From: a virus
Length of the DNA: 26,722 nt
Strand: one strand, 5' to 3'
Virus record (IMG/VR): IMGVR_UViG_3300042731_001984
Location: 1 to 26,722 of that record
Shown here in pieces: positions 12,901-18,450 of the stretch; position 1 is the stretch's first letter; every line of letters starts with the position of its first letter. A program made the position numbers and the translations under genes. The notes beneath the pieces are model-generated. The model was not told the DNA's origin. It worked only from the letters and a program-made list of their open reading frames with translations, and made no database searches.

Positions 12901-14888
12901 TGTACATCACTAGATAAATTTTGAAATACATTGTTTACTTTATATTGATATGTTTTGTTTAACAAATCAAAATCAAAAACTATATCACCGATGTTAACAA
13001 TGTTCTGATAGGTAATAGGAAATCCAAGTTCGGTGTCGTTCGTTCCTTCTCCAACCCTGTATGAGAAAATACTATTTCCAGTAAAGTCTGTGCTATCATA
13101 CACAGTCTGATCACTTAAACTATTTCCTGAGGTATCAAATAAATCAAACTTAGGTGCTTGATTGATAGCAGTTTTATTTTGTGCTGATTTCCATTCTGTT
13201 CCATCATACCAAAACATTTGTCCTGCATTTTTTGTGCCTGTTTTTACAAGCACTGTTTCATTTAACACTGGCGTAGTATCATCTGTTTCAACAAGACTTA
13301 TCTGATCTCTGTTATTATGCCTAATAAACTTAGCTTCGTATATTTTGCCATTTACTAAACTATCTGGATCTGCTGTAAACAATATTCTCATACCGTTAAC
13401 AACATCTACACCATCAATGTTATAACCTATACTGCCTTCAATATTACTAAACACATCTGTTGTAAATGTATCAACAACATCAACATTAAGTTTTGCTGTT
13501 AAACCGTGATTATATAATCTTAAACCTGCTTCAAATTCAATAATAGGTCTTTTAGCCCTAGCAGTTTGATCTAACTCTACAGGTTGATTGTTGATTTCTG
13601 CACTTTTTTCTATAACATTTTTGTGCGTCCATCTGTTATAACGTGCCCATGCGTTTCTACTTGAATCTTTTCTGTTAATACAAATATAATCTTTGGTGCC
13701 TGCAAAACTTCTTGCATCACTGAAAGGAACACGATCAAATCCGTTTGAATCAAATGGAACTTGTGTGTCGCTTGTAAAAATAGCTGGCACCGCTAGGTCA
13801 CTAACCGCAACAAGTTCAATGCTATCTCCTACGCCTTCTACGTAGTACAACCCATCAGCATAAGTTTCAGGAGTAACTGTACCCTGAAAATAAATTTTCA
13901 TTCCGTTTGATAAGTCCCAACCTTCAACTGTACGATAAGTTTTTTTACCAATAATTTCTTCTGTTACATTTATTTCAGTAGCTTCGTCAATGTCGTATAT
14001 TCTAAAAATACCGCTATTGTTAATATCTGTTTGACTAATATAATAAAGTATATCAGGTGCATCCGAAGGCACAGTAAAAGTTAAGACACCATTTTCAATA
14101 AAGTTGTCATCTAAATAATCTGCCCTATTCACAAGTGTATCATCTGTATTTGCATGTTGAAGTTCAACACCTCTAGTGTATATTACATCAAGCAACTCAC
14201 TGTCTTCGCCATATACAACTTCTCTACTACGACTTGTGGCAAAACTAATAGGTTGTCCAATAGTGTTTACTTCAAAATAATAGGTTTGCCCTCTATATAG
14301 TTTTATCGTTTTATTTGGTGTTAGTCCATTTATTAGATAATATTGATCTCCACCACTTGTTTGTAAATCTATTGTATATGTGCTAGTAACTTGTATTCCT
14401 TGACCTTTTACAGGTATCTCTTGTGGTCCATTTGGCAGCCAATAATATTCTCTAAAGTTAGTAAACTTATCAAAATCTATATGCGGATTCCATGCATAAA
14501 ACTCTTGTCCAAAAAGTTTATCATGATTTGTAGTATTGCCTCCAAAAGCGTTTATTTGACCTAAAACATCTAAGTAATCTGCATCAAATATTGTGTTATC
14601 TAAATCGTCATTAATAATAGCAAACGGTTCAAGTTGATAGTTTTCTCTTTCTTTAGATACATCAGAAATATAGCTGTCATCAACTGTAACTGCTTTTGCT
14701 TCTCTACTGCCAACAAATCCATTTATTTTTTCAACAACTCCAGGATTTACAAGCTGATCTAATGTACTACTAATGAACTTTTTATTTGTATCAGTTCTAA
14801 AATATCTAGGCAGTAATGCTGCGGATGTTCTTTTTATTTTGCCGCTGCCTGGAACAGGATATTCGTTTTGTTCGTCGTTATATGCCAT
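933..14888 (-). CDS. Giant modular virion protein, 4651 aa (propeller, CBM-like and Ig-like modules)
   Basis: One uninterrupted frame of 4651 codons, roughly half a megadalton, placed directly after gp6. Modules I can see, with approximate residues: a YHYH/cupredoxin-like domain (184-304); Ig-like 'V.NG...DY' units near 712-763 and 940-986; a conserved segment with PHTHPWEMLGF (about 1147) of a kind I associate with large marine phage structural proteins; CBM5/12-like modules (1450-1496, 1703-1749); a seven-blade FG-GAP-like propeller (2120-2690) with two further CBM-like inserts; glycine-rich GY..P.V.I repeats (3026-3102, 3409-3483); at least seven more Ig-like units (3529 to 4623); and a C-terminal RIEYFS...QLRRGTLGTG block (about 4470-4498). 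There is no signal peptide, transmembrane helix or recognisable enzyme motif. The start ATG overlaps the gp6 stop (TAATG) and follows AGGAGG. A peripheral baseplate/host-contact role is inferred from position and modules; T4 has separate gp7-gp12 at this place. Confidence 0.85.
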   Translation of the reverse strand: MAYNDEQNEYPVPGSGKIKRTSAALLPRYFRTDTNKKFISSTLDQLVNPGVVEKINGFVGSREAKAVTVDDSYISDVSKERENYQLEPFAIINDDLDNTIFDADYLDVLGQINAFGGNTTNHDKLFGQEFYAWNPHIDFDKFTNFREYYWLPNGPQEIPVKGQGIQVTSTYTIDLQTSGGDQYYLINGLTPNKTIKLYRGQTYYFEVNTIGQPISFATSRSREVVYGEDSELLDVIYTRGVELQHANTDDTLVNRADYLDDNFIENGVLTFTVPSDAPDILYYISQTDINNSGIFRIYDIDEATEINVTEEIIGKKTYRTVEGWDLSNGMKIYFQGTVTPETYADGLYYVEGVGDSIELVAVSDLAVPAIFTSDTQVPFDSNGFDRVPFSDARSFAGTKDYICINRKDSSRNAWARYNRWTHKNVIEKSAEINNQPVELDQTARAKRPIIEFEAGLRLYNHGLTAKLNVDVVDTFTTDVFSNIEGSIGYNIDGVDVVNGMRILFTADPDSLVNGKIYEAKFIRHNNRDQISLVETDDTTPVLNETVLVKTGTKNAGQMFWYDGTEWKSAQNKTAINQAPKFDLFDTSGNSLSDQTVYDSTDFTGNSIFSYRVGEGTNDTELGFPITYQNIVNIGDIVFDFDLLNKTYQYKVNNVFQNLSSDVQYLQKNTKTGITYVNGWKKANEKSHQYVVRKYIGEDISNGFPIDVYNNSSLLTDLIVRVYVNNEYIAPEGYRFENINNVKTIVLDNDIDFDDIVVVKTRSNADKNDNGYYEIPHNFERNPSNNNLTKFTLGEVNDHVQGLVSELENFTGIHPGSSNLRDLGLVQQYGRKFVQHSGPLNLPLYHLTTKNANIVSALRYASTEYQKFKRQFIQTATDSSFSGNVKDHVDQILNTMHSMKNESMPFYSTDMAGTGGSKKIEYEILDFRVTTYALSAIFDKTTISNKALTVYLNDNQLVHGLDYTFTGTGFVDISATLTDGDILVIHEYDNTEGSFIPPTPTKIGMYPSYIPEKFADNTYKETVNVLRGHDGSIIVAFDDYRDDLILEIEKRIYNNLKTEYDTDLFDIHDIVGGIDRNTQITKQTLDQIMIKDFQDWIQVAKVFDYTENSFVEQDEPFTYNYRGSKNVRGDDVPGFWRGIYKQAYDTDRPHTHPWEMLGFSVKPSWWESQYGPAPYTRDNLLLWTDLQNGTIRNPDQPVSINKKYIRHNLLSHIPVDSSGQLLSPLDSGYVNNFSFARQRANTFKFGDEAPTETAWRRSSAYPFSLMIASIITRPAHTMGVGFDRARMSRCIAGNIVYSSTNKRINTASLVFPKIDFAVTGGLVNYISEYINSNTEFQYETYTDNVKRITNKLGFKVGGFADKDKLKLVLDSKSPLNQGNVFIPPENYDIVYRQSSPLEIVTYSGVIIEKVSNGFKISGYDKETPYFCYYAPQEIASDPFVNVGGISESFINWDANKQYIAGKIIRNEQKFYRVNVTHTTTENFDLSFYTLLPSLPETGGAGAYFRKNFFKTKSILDYGTVLSDAQSVVDFILGYQAYLKNLGFQFDYFNKQTEALENWNLSAKEFLFWTTQNWSVTSLISLSPSANRAVFERDYYVVDDIYDNLYRFAVLNENNSIIKKSISNIFRDSTNTFNLTSEEGIYLLKLPLIQKEHLVLIDNTTVFNDTIYAPETGYRQERMKVVGYRTDDWNGNLNIPGFVYDQAEVTDWESYKDYKTGELVKYKEFYYAARFTHSGTEVFQDGNWARLPERPQSSLKPNWDYRANQFADFYDLDTDNFDSEQQRLAQHLIGYQKREYLANIVQDDISQYKFYQGYIQDKGTTNSITKLFDKLGANDTDSVELYEEWAIRVGRYGATTSFDETEYVLDESKFRIEPQLVEFVEQVDNTRVDLVYQLPRKDVYLQPEAYNHSSLPTELALNEYTKTAGYVTLDQVDFVAKTINDMLVLDIDSVNIGDHIWITNDEDNTWNVYQHETTKFSIINIEKTDLGFRANFDRPIPLEDGDFIGLNNISPEINGFWVATNIRPNREVLTDSTVLHPSVEIVTDNAISTDIDLEDSTLGIVSILCIRRVSTPEEINLITKEYDLTDNKRVWVDNIGNGNFGVYDSNIIRSFKQTVNNPETASRKFGRAIAASGNNTTLIVGTPDKDNGKVYVYTRPSEAQDYTLKQTLEPLSTHHSGGEFGSSVSITKDGQYMYVGAPTAFDVKSRYKGQLDPVQPYLAGDIVSSKGTLWRARNDVTHESSTIDFESLDWELVNIIPTDSEGTSLGYVDQGVVYIYKRLVDQSFALHQIICSSAPAANEKFGIALKVTNPADFEYNLFVRAVGNNGRLYLIYNGGRTDILTYGYSRDTNYKGEWFSTKRYAENDIVYHEGVLYQANSLVPAGNPFDAGLWDVLDSYIDYTGFLPPVLDPSDLLDEDSSGFGLASAIGSSFDVSANSQVLALGGVISSEYRIAIYRKVGDRFVFDQNIDSPIDLEYFGSTISINADGSKLAIGAQASNVNGLLNGAVYVYKSNNGVFSLDQTLTAPDGEKNERFGVYVKYDEEKLAVTSVAGDTGAFVTLDSDTTYFDNKATNILDEVKNNGQVYIFETLDNKLVLAEKLYTRVDIRDAIDPFGYLNRNHLYVAAPGAPAGENIGLVSDYRADINANAWQLNSSGDNHIVVDKIKGVWLYDKTTNDLITYLDYIDPIKGRIAGPAEQELSYKLYYDPAVYNIGTTETGSLDLWGSDNVGKLWWDISAVKWYNPYQGNIQYKSNTWNTIVPGFSVDVYEWVESEYIPSEWDAIADTTEGLSQGVSGLTKYSDDRYVRSRKYDAVSNTFIPVYYYWVKNKTTLPNAYNRKIASLDVANLIADPAGQGYRFVALLDDKKLALHNVKSLVKDTDTIFHIDYYVQENAENKNIHAEYELLVEGLNTSKPNQDLVDKWIHSIAGYDDQNNPLPDVSLSLAYRYGILNTPNQSMFVNRTEALKQVIERVNGILATRTIVDDFDISPLFRTDPEPSKFSRRWDIAIDSENLLRFVGTAKITQATLTPTIVDGVITEVTITEPGRGYVDSNYAEGNTRQGPTVTIEGSGEGAEIKTYINNLGQVTSVEILNGGRNYLDNTTLIVRPFSVLVRNDSDVGGLWAVYNWVSSTQEWFRNYIQDYDVNLYWDYKDWYATGYSEVTRIDFVVPGSYALPGLTDKIGNIVKIETIGTGGWLLLEKIDNQPEVDYTVNYKVVGRQNGTLAFSSLLYQNSNIGFDAAIYDTSLYDREPTEEIKIILRTIIENIFVDELEVEWNKLFFASIRYAMSEQVDLDWIFKSSFVVAKHNVGELEQKITFQNDNLPNYQDYISEVKPYSTKVREYISSYGKIEPTQTSVTDFDLPPRYDAEQGKIISETIKFYDNAITGINNTTVTYPQKHWLDNVGFEIKDFVIYNEGSGYNETATVTVSGGGGPTLTGKAYIGGSGITFVEVDSVGAKYFTTPSVTIDGSKQDADGVPAIVYAQIGNSLVRSSHILMKFDRTQGEYYFTTIDETENFVGNGGLTEFDLKWPSSTRLSDVEIVVDGEVQLSSDYTISNELDTTKSYDRYRGRINFVEAPVNNAVITIDYKKATSLLTAADRINFFYKPTTNMPGTELAQLMDGVDYGGVQMDSVRFGENEGFEGLPFGENFDTFDVNYEDEIIRLDGSTQIVELANVLEAGVTYNVYLNNVRIDDPAYDGSSVVTNPNAKMVSPVGDDITAQIFLDSDVITTAEDDIIIVRKSTSDGSYSAGSTSFDVSLQGGNFEYTTATGIDPADIVVDGDGFVTETTSKSTEEHVPGQVLDTVDIQVYNRQTDGMGIIDVRHYITDGATLEYEFGNYPQANSTIVVILNGNTVDLADVTIDWKNKTVSWADSSALAAEQNLSIITIGVNGVDIVDSDTIVATGQTNYDLNIVFKTSLSAFVTINGVVQVLDDTFGLRDNNGFLQLEFPANVEVDALINYTIYDGIVDKYSQMVIDTSMVTDGSNKVHRFVNDVQLPRVTKPLALNILVQRGDGTFLNAGYRKQHTVTSERAYDIDRWQFEDYTLIRNSDVLAYLNGEIMDRKNYIYDVINGRVQLLNNNVGMAGDILEILIIKDAEYFFYDTVVVIEDLDDEIDYDGLETGVDVEFATANDSTSVLVCIQEKLGKTESTIKNISNITATLNSDGVTYENFRITTSSAHTFSDKDEVIIDGVGGTTELNRLRRFFVKVIDTTTLELYFDSNIDSVFKTTVYSAYTSGGTISVPGTKSFRLQSYVRDLLQIYSLDETPPVILSNQVDSTSPKVLIKDVYFIETDELTLLEAPDDWETVNIYTFSNHDINNFQRTSLNIVWNTTEAPEGTQAYIDKNLLSRGFIALSTETLSANYVWVFKNGNILSPQIDYHLSKSKTGVQLYDKVTSNDRVEVLHFAANPSDPKFGFRIFKDMLNRYHYKRLNKDNEYLLAQPLNYYDTFIELKDSTGIQSPNRALGLPGVVFIDKERIEYFSVDGNLLRQLRRGTLGTGIKPQYPAATLVQGQGIEETIPYADETPTTTFVGDTSTKQFILDFIPQSINEIDVFLGGVRLRKDNITTFDKTIDLDSPEADVTIAPEYTIENIVFGDSTVTAVYLADYIDAPADGTKIVVTRKTGKKWTDDNKTLADSENEIARFIKDKTISLPR
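7712..7850 (-). repeat. CBM5/12-like module 4 in the giant protein (between propeller blades 3 and 4)
   Basis: Approximate residues 2347-2393: EWFSTKRYAENDIVYHEG, then VLYQAN and a closing LWDVLD. The spacing Y..(G/N)D.V...G..Y.A.......W matches the small aromatic-rich chitin/cellulose-binding module pattern (CBM5/12). The other three copies lie in the same protein. Confidence 0.5.
8140..8275 (-). repeat. CBM5/12-like module 3 in the giant protein (inserted in propeller blade 2)
   Basis: Approximate residues 2203-2250: VQPYLAGDIVSSKGTLWRAR, then a spacer ending FESLDWELVN. It interrupts blade 2 of the propeller between its VGAP strand and its GVVYIYKR strand, so it would project from a blade loop. 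Confidence 0.5.
9650..9773 (-). repeat. CBM5/12-like module 2 in the giant protein
   Basis: Approximate residues 1703-1749: it begins with W, followed by YKTGELVKYKEFYYAARFTH and closes with DGNWARLPE. The pattern is the same as in modules 1, 3 and 4. It precedes a long segment of unassigned structure. Confidence 0.5.
10400..10538 (-). repeat. CBM5/12-like module 1 in the giant protein
   Basis: Approximate residues 1450-1496: WDANKQYIAGKIIRNEQKFY then RVNVTHTT and a closing FYTLLPSLPE. It is the most divergent of the four copies, since the closing tryptophan is replaced by tyrosine. Confidence 0.4.
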
Positions 14889-17800
14889 TAGTAACTACTT
14901 CCTCCTGAACCGCTGCTACTGCTACTGCTGCTACTACCACTATCTGTGACATATGTAGTCGTTGACGTCGAAGTACTTTGTACTCCTGTATTTGCCACAT
15001 TTTCACTTGTTACAACATTTCCAGATGCTTTAAGTCTAGCTGCTGTAATACTATCTATCACTTCAACATCACTGACTTGAGCACTGCTGATTAATATTTC
15101 ATCATTTTCACTTTTTATTTCATATAGGCTACCAAAACTTTGAGTTTCGCTTTTTGGTACAAGAACTATACTACTAATATCAGGTGCAACTTGTTTCATA
15201 ATATAAGCTGCGAGTTCACTGAAATAAAATGTTTCACCAAAGTCCCAGTTTTCTAACGCAAAAAACTCGTTTATACTGTCAATAAGTCTTGATTTAATAT
15301 CATTATCATTTACAACTCTATTTGGATTTTTAACAATCTTAAATGTAGCTTGTAAGTCGTTATCTGCATAAGAACCAAATAATGGTTTATATTTTACTGG
15401 ATGATATATAATTTCATCACTGATTGATTTTATTTTTTTAATATCTTGTCCATAATCTAAAAATAACGCATCGCTACTTGGAGGAAGTGGTTTTGTTGTT
15501 ATGTCGCCACGTAACCATTTCCTATATTCAATATCATAAGTTTTCGTTAACAAATACAAATCTATAATATTACTGCTGCTTGGATCTATACGTCTGTTTT
15601 CTGCTGCTGCATGTCTATAATCAAATCTTAACTTATCTCTACCTTTATACGCACGATAATCAATATTAAGCACTAATGCAGTTTTTGCTGTGTTTAATGT
15701 TTTAAAAACATTTGTACTGCTAATATAAAATACAGTACTAGCATCATAAGAACTATAAGCACCTATAGCTGCTTCTGTGGTTTTTACTACAATATTTTCT
15801 GCATCTGCATCTACATATTCAAATGTTGTTGTATTGCTACGTGTAAACTTTTTTGCAAATATATATTTGGTATCTGGCAAATAATCTGGAGCAACAATCT
15901 GTGTAAACAAATCTGGATCATCTATAACTCCATCGTTGTCTGCATCGGTAAAACCTATTTCAAGTTTTTTACTATCTACATATCCTTCGCTAGTTCTGTA
16001 TGAGGAAACAACTTGCCATTGCCAATCTTTTTGGAACGGTGTTAATGCATCAGGTTTGTTATTGTTACTTAAGACACCAATAGTATCAGTTACAATTTTA
16101 CCAGTTTTGCTATCATATATTCTATCGTTGCCGTCAAAATAAAATCTTATTTGTTGATCGCTTTCAAAAACATATCTTACAGCGCGGTATGACACTGTGT
16201 ATGTTTCACCATCTGTTTCAAATAAGAATATCCAACTTGCATCTTGATTAGTACCTGTGGCATCTCCAGTTTTAGCTGTGTCAAATGTGCTTGTCTTATC
16301 AAGATTAGATGCAAGAATAACCTTCCAGTTATTTGTTTCAACATCATATCGTAAACCAAATGTTCTAAATGCAAAAACTTGATCTACCATTTGTGATAAT
16401 GTATCACTTACAATGTCGTTATTTAAAACTGGAATGATTTCTACTAACTGAGCTGTGCTCGGAATATTATCATTAAACACAACAGGTCCAAAACTACTAT
16501 CTACTTGTGCTGTTGTACCATCTTCAAATATGCTTACTACTTTTGTCCAAATATATTCTTTTGAACCTATGTGGTCTGCTGCACCAGCCATTAATGTTCC
16601 GTCTTCCATAAAATGAAAACCTTCTGGTGGCACAAACTTAACAAGTGCTCCTTGTTTCATAAAACGTAAAGCAGTTGCAGTAAAACTACCTAGTGCTAAT
16701 GGAATGTCAAACTGATCCTGTAAAATACCTGTGCTTTGGTTTGTATCATTAGTTGTTGCCGACCATGTATAGTTTAGATCTTCAACACTTGTATTTCTAT
16801 CAAAATTTGAATAATAAAAGTTTTTTGTTTGATTATCTTTAATAATATCAATAATACGATTATTGATAACTGCTTCAATGTCTGTTTTTGTAGTAAAGTT
16901 AAAACTAAACTTGCCTGTTAAATCTTCTGTATAGACACTACCGTCATCTCCAAACATCAATGTGTTACTGTATTTTCCAGTTGCATCACGTAAATCATAA
17001 TAACGACTTATACCACTGCTAGTTCTGTTTATACTTTTTACTTTAATAATTTGTTGATTTACACCAAGCGGTCCAATGTTATAATCTTCGCCTGTTATTA
17101 GTCTATTTTGGGTATAATATGTGCTAGGTGCATTAGATTGAATGCTTTCGTTTGATTCAGCAGCGTCTGCATTCGAAACTACGTTAGTAAGTTCTAAAAC
17201 TAGGTTCAGTGTTTCAAGGGTATTATTCTTGCTGATATAAGGAATAGCAATTTGTATACCTTGTAAATCTGCTGGATTTATTCTGTATTGTTGATTAGCA
17301 CTAGTTCTGTAATATACTTTAAAATCGCCTTTTGGTAGTGATCCAAATGTACCGTCACTAAAAATCAAACTAATACGATCATTTACCCTACTAAGAACAC
17401 TGTAAATATCTGTAACACCTTTGCTTACATTATTATATACAATGTTGTTGCCTTCAACAGCACTTACTTGTGTCCATAGTGCTTCTTCGTTGCCGTTACT
17501 GTCAAGTTTATATAACCATACATCACTATTGTTTATGTTATCGCTATCTATGTTTACAGTAGTGTTAGGCACAGGATTAGCTACAGTAAATGTGTTATTT
17601 TGTAATGTGCCTTGTCTAAAATGAAAGAAAAATCCGCTGTTTGCACTACCAGCGCCTTGACCATTGTCTCTATAAACAAAAGATATTTTATTACCAGGAT
17701 ATGGTTCTTCTTCATATAATGTGTTATTTTCAATATCTATACCTGTGCTAACAATCTCAAACTTTCTTGATTTATCATCAATGCTTTTTGTAAAAGTATA

Positions 17801-18394
17801 CAATGGTATATCAGTATTGTTTGCATTAAATCTGTATTGTTCTGTGCTTACACCATCAACATTTGTTTTCTTCACAGGACGTCCAAATATATTATTTGCA
17901 GGAAGTGCTGCATTCATAACTTTTATAAACTGTTCATACCAATCTGTGTTTGTTGCATCATTCCAAATAACAGTTTGGTTGCTAAGATTATTGTTATTTG
18001 CATCAATGACATCTTCAGTGGTGCTAATACTTTCTATTTTAAGTAGTCCGTTTGCTGCAATGTTTCTGTTTGCATTGTAGCTAATTAATCGTGCTAAACG
18101 GAGAATACTTTCTCTACGTTCAGCAGTCTCAATATAGTTTTCTCTTGCATTTAGGTCTGTACGGAAAGCAAGGTTTTGACCTAAAAATGCAATCAAATCT
18201 ATAAGTGCAAGATACTCACTTGATTCAATATAATCGTTAAAATCTTCAGGATAGTTTTCTCTTATGTATGTAATCATTGTTCTACGTAGATTGTCAAAGT
18301 CATAACTTTGGAAATCTGCGTATCTAAAACTTTGATAGATTGTCTTCCAGTCTTCTGCTAATAGAAGTCTATTCTGCCTATCTGTTGTTGACAT
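14888..18394 (-). CDS. 6: Baseplate wedge protein gp6-like, 1168 aa
   Basis: gp6 forms the continuous inner ring of the T4-type baseplate by linking wedges, and it drives the baseplate's change of shape at infection. The N-terminus carries the family's most recognisable part: Phe/Tyr-rich YQSFRYADFQSYDFDNLR, then LIDLIAFLGQNLAFRTDLNA and ESILRLARLISYNANR (about residues 20-115). T4 gp6 is about 660 aa, so this one is nearly twice as long; the extra mass lies in the middle and C-terminal parts. Residues 817-828 form a textbook EF-hand-type loop, DADNDGVIDDPD. The last roughly 30 residues are Ser/Thr/Gly-rich and probably disordered. The ATG at 18394 follows GAGG with an 8-base gap. gp25, which contacts gp6 in the wedge, is immediately upstream. 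Identity is secure; the function of the extra domains is not. Confidence 0.92.
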   Translation of the reverse strand: MSTTDRQNRLLLAEDWKTIYQSFRYADFQSYDFDNLRRTMITYIRENYPEDFNDYIESSEYLALIDLIAFLGQNLAFRTDLNARENYIETAERRESILRLARLISYNANRNIAANGLLKIESISTTEDVIDANNNNLSNQTVIWNDATNTDWYEQFIKVMNAALPANNIFGRPVKKTNVDGVSTEQYRFNANNTDIPLYTFTKSIDDKSRKFEIVSTGIDIENNTLYEEEPYPGNKISFVYRDNGQGAGSANSGFFFHFRQGTLQNNTFTVANPVPNTTVNIDSDNINNSDVWLYKLDSNGNEEALWTQVSAVEGNNIVYNNVSKGVTDIYSVLSRVNDRISLIFSDGTFGSLPKGDFKVYYRTSANQQYRINPADLQGIQIAIPYISKNNTLETLNLVLELTNVVSNADAAESNESIQSNAPSTYYTQNRLITGEDYNIGPLGVNQQIIKVKSINRTSSGISRYYDLRDATGKYSNTLMFGDDGSVYTEDLTGKFSFNFTTKTDIEAVINNRIIDIIKDNQTKNFYYSNFDRNTSVEDLNYTWSATTNDTNQSTGILQDQFDIPLALGSFTATALRFMKQGALVKFVPPEGFHFMEDGTLMAGAADHIGSKEYIWTKVVSIFEDGTTAQVDSSFGPVVFNDNIPSTAQLVEIIPVLNNDIVSDTLSQMVDQVFAFRTFGLRYDVETNNWKVILASNLDKTSTFDTAKTGDATGTNQDASWIFLFETDGETYTVSYRAVRYVFESDQQIRFYFDGNDRIYDSKTGKIVTDTIGVLSNNNKPDALTPFQKDWQWQVVSSYRTSEGYVDSKKLEIGFTDADNDGVIDDPDLFTQIVAPDYLPDTKYIFAKKFTRSNTTTFEYVDADAENIVVKTTEAAIGAYSSYDASTVFYISSTNVFKTLNTAKTALVLNIDYRAYKGRDKLRFDYRHAAAENRRIDPSSSNIIDLYLLTKTYDIEYRKWLRGDITTKPLPPSSDALFLDYGQDIKKIKSISDEIIYHPVKYKPLFGSYADNDLQATFKIVKNPNRVVNDNDIKSRLIDSINEFFALENWDFGETFYFSELAAYIMKQVAPDISSIVLVPKSETQSFGSLYEIKSENDEILISSAQVSDVEVIDSITAARLKASGNVVTSENVANTGVQSTSTSTTTYVTDSGSSSSSSSSGSGGSSY
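14901..14906 (-). promoter_or_regulatory. Shine-Dalgarno AGGAGG for the giant gene, inside the gp6 coding sequence
   Basis: Read on the minus strand, AGGAGG lies 12 bases before the ATG at 14888. It is formed by codons of the Ser/Gly-rich tail of gp6. Together with the TAATG overlap it fixes the start of the giant gene. Confidence 0.6.
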
Positions 18395-18417
18395 ATGCCG
18401 TACCTCGCTTTATAGTA

Positions 18418-18425
18418 TATTTACC
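18418..18425 (-). promoter_or_regulatory. T4-type late promoter box GGTAAATA for gp6
   Basis: The minus-strand reading is CAGGTAAATATACTATAAAG; 6 of 8 bases match TATAAATA, with the TAAATA core intact. The predicted start point near 18412 leaves a leader of about 18 bases before the gp6 ATG at 18394, the same distance as for the box at 930-937. The downstream ACTATA is also shared with that box. Confidence 0.5.
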
Positions 18426-18442
18426 TGATGTAATAAAGTGCG

Positions 18443-18450
18443 TATTTAAA
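18443..18450 (-). promoter_or_regulatory. Possible second late promoter box TTTAAATA upstream of gp6
   Basis: The minus strand reads ATTTAAATACGC at the end of gp25, with the gp25 stop codon TAA inside the box. Seven of 8 bases match TATAAATA. It would give a leader of about 43 bases for gp6. It lacks the ACTATA extension seen at the neighbouring box, so it may be chance in A+T-rich DNA. Confidence 0.3.

Noticed and set aside
12561-12917. 118-aa plus-strand open frame, hydrophobic (Ile/Phe/Tyr-rich)
   Set aside because: It looks membrane-like only because it is the complement of Asn/Lys/Asp-rich coding sequence. No start signal is present.
933-14888. The giant gene as an assembly artefact or fusion of several genes
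   Set aside because: The frame is uninterrupted, codon use looks uniform, and both ends have signals (AGGAGG/TAATG at the start, promoter box at the stop). There is no internal stop/start junction with a ribosome-binding site that I could see. Read mapping would settle it.
16177-16374. 65-aa minus-strand frame nested in gp6
   Set aside because: Out-of-frame shadow inside a conserved gene, with His/Leu/Gln-rich random composition.
17721-18080. 119-aa plus-strand hydrophobic open frame opposite gp6
   Set aside because: It overlaps the N-terminal gp6 region, which has a strong family signature. This is a shadow.
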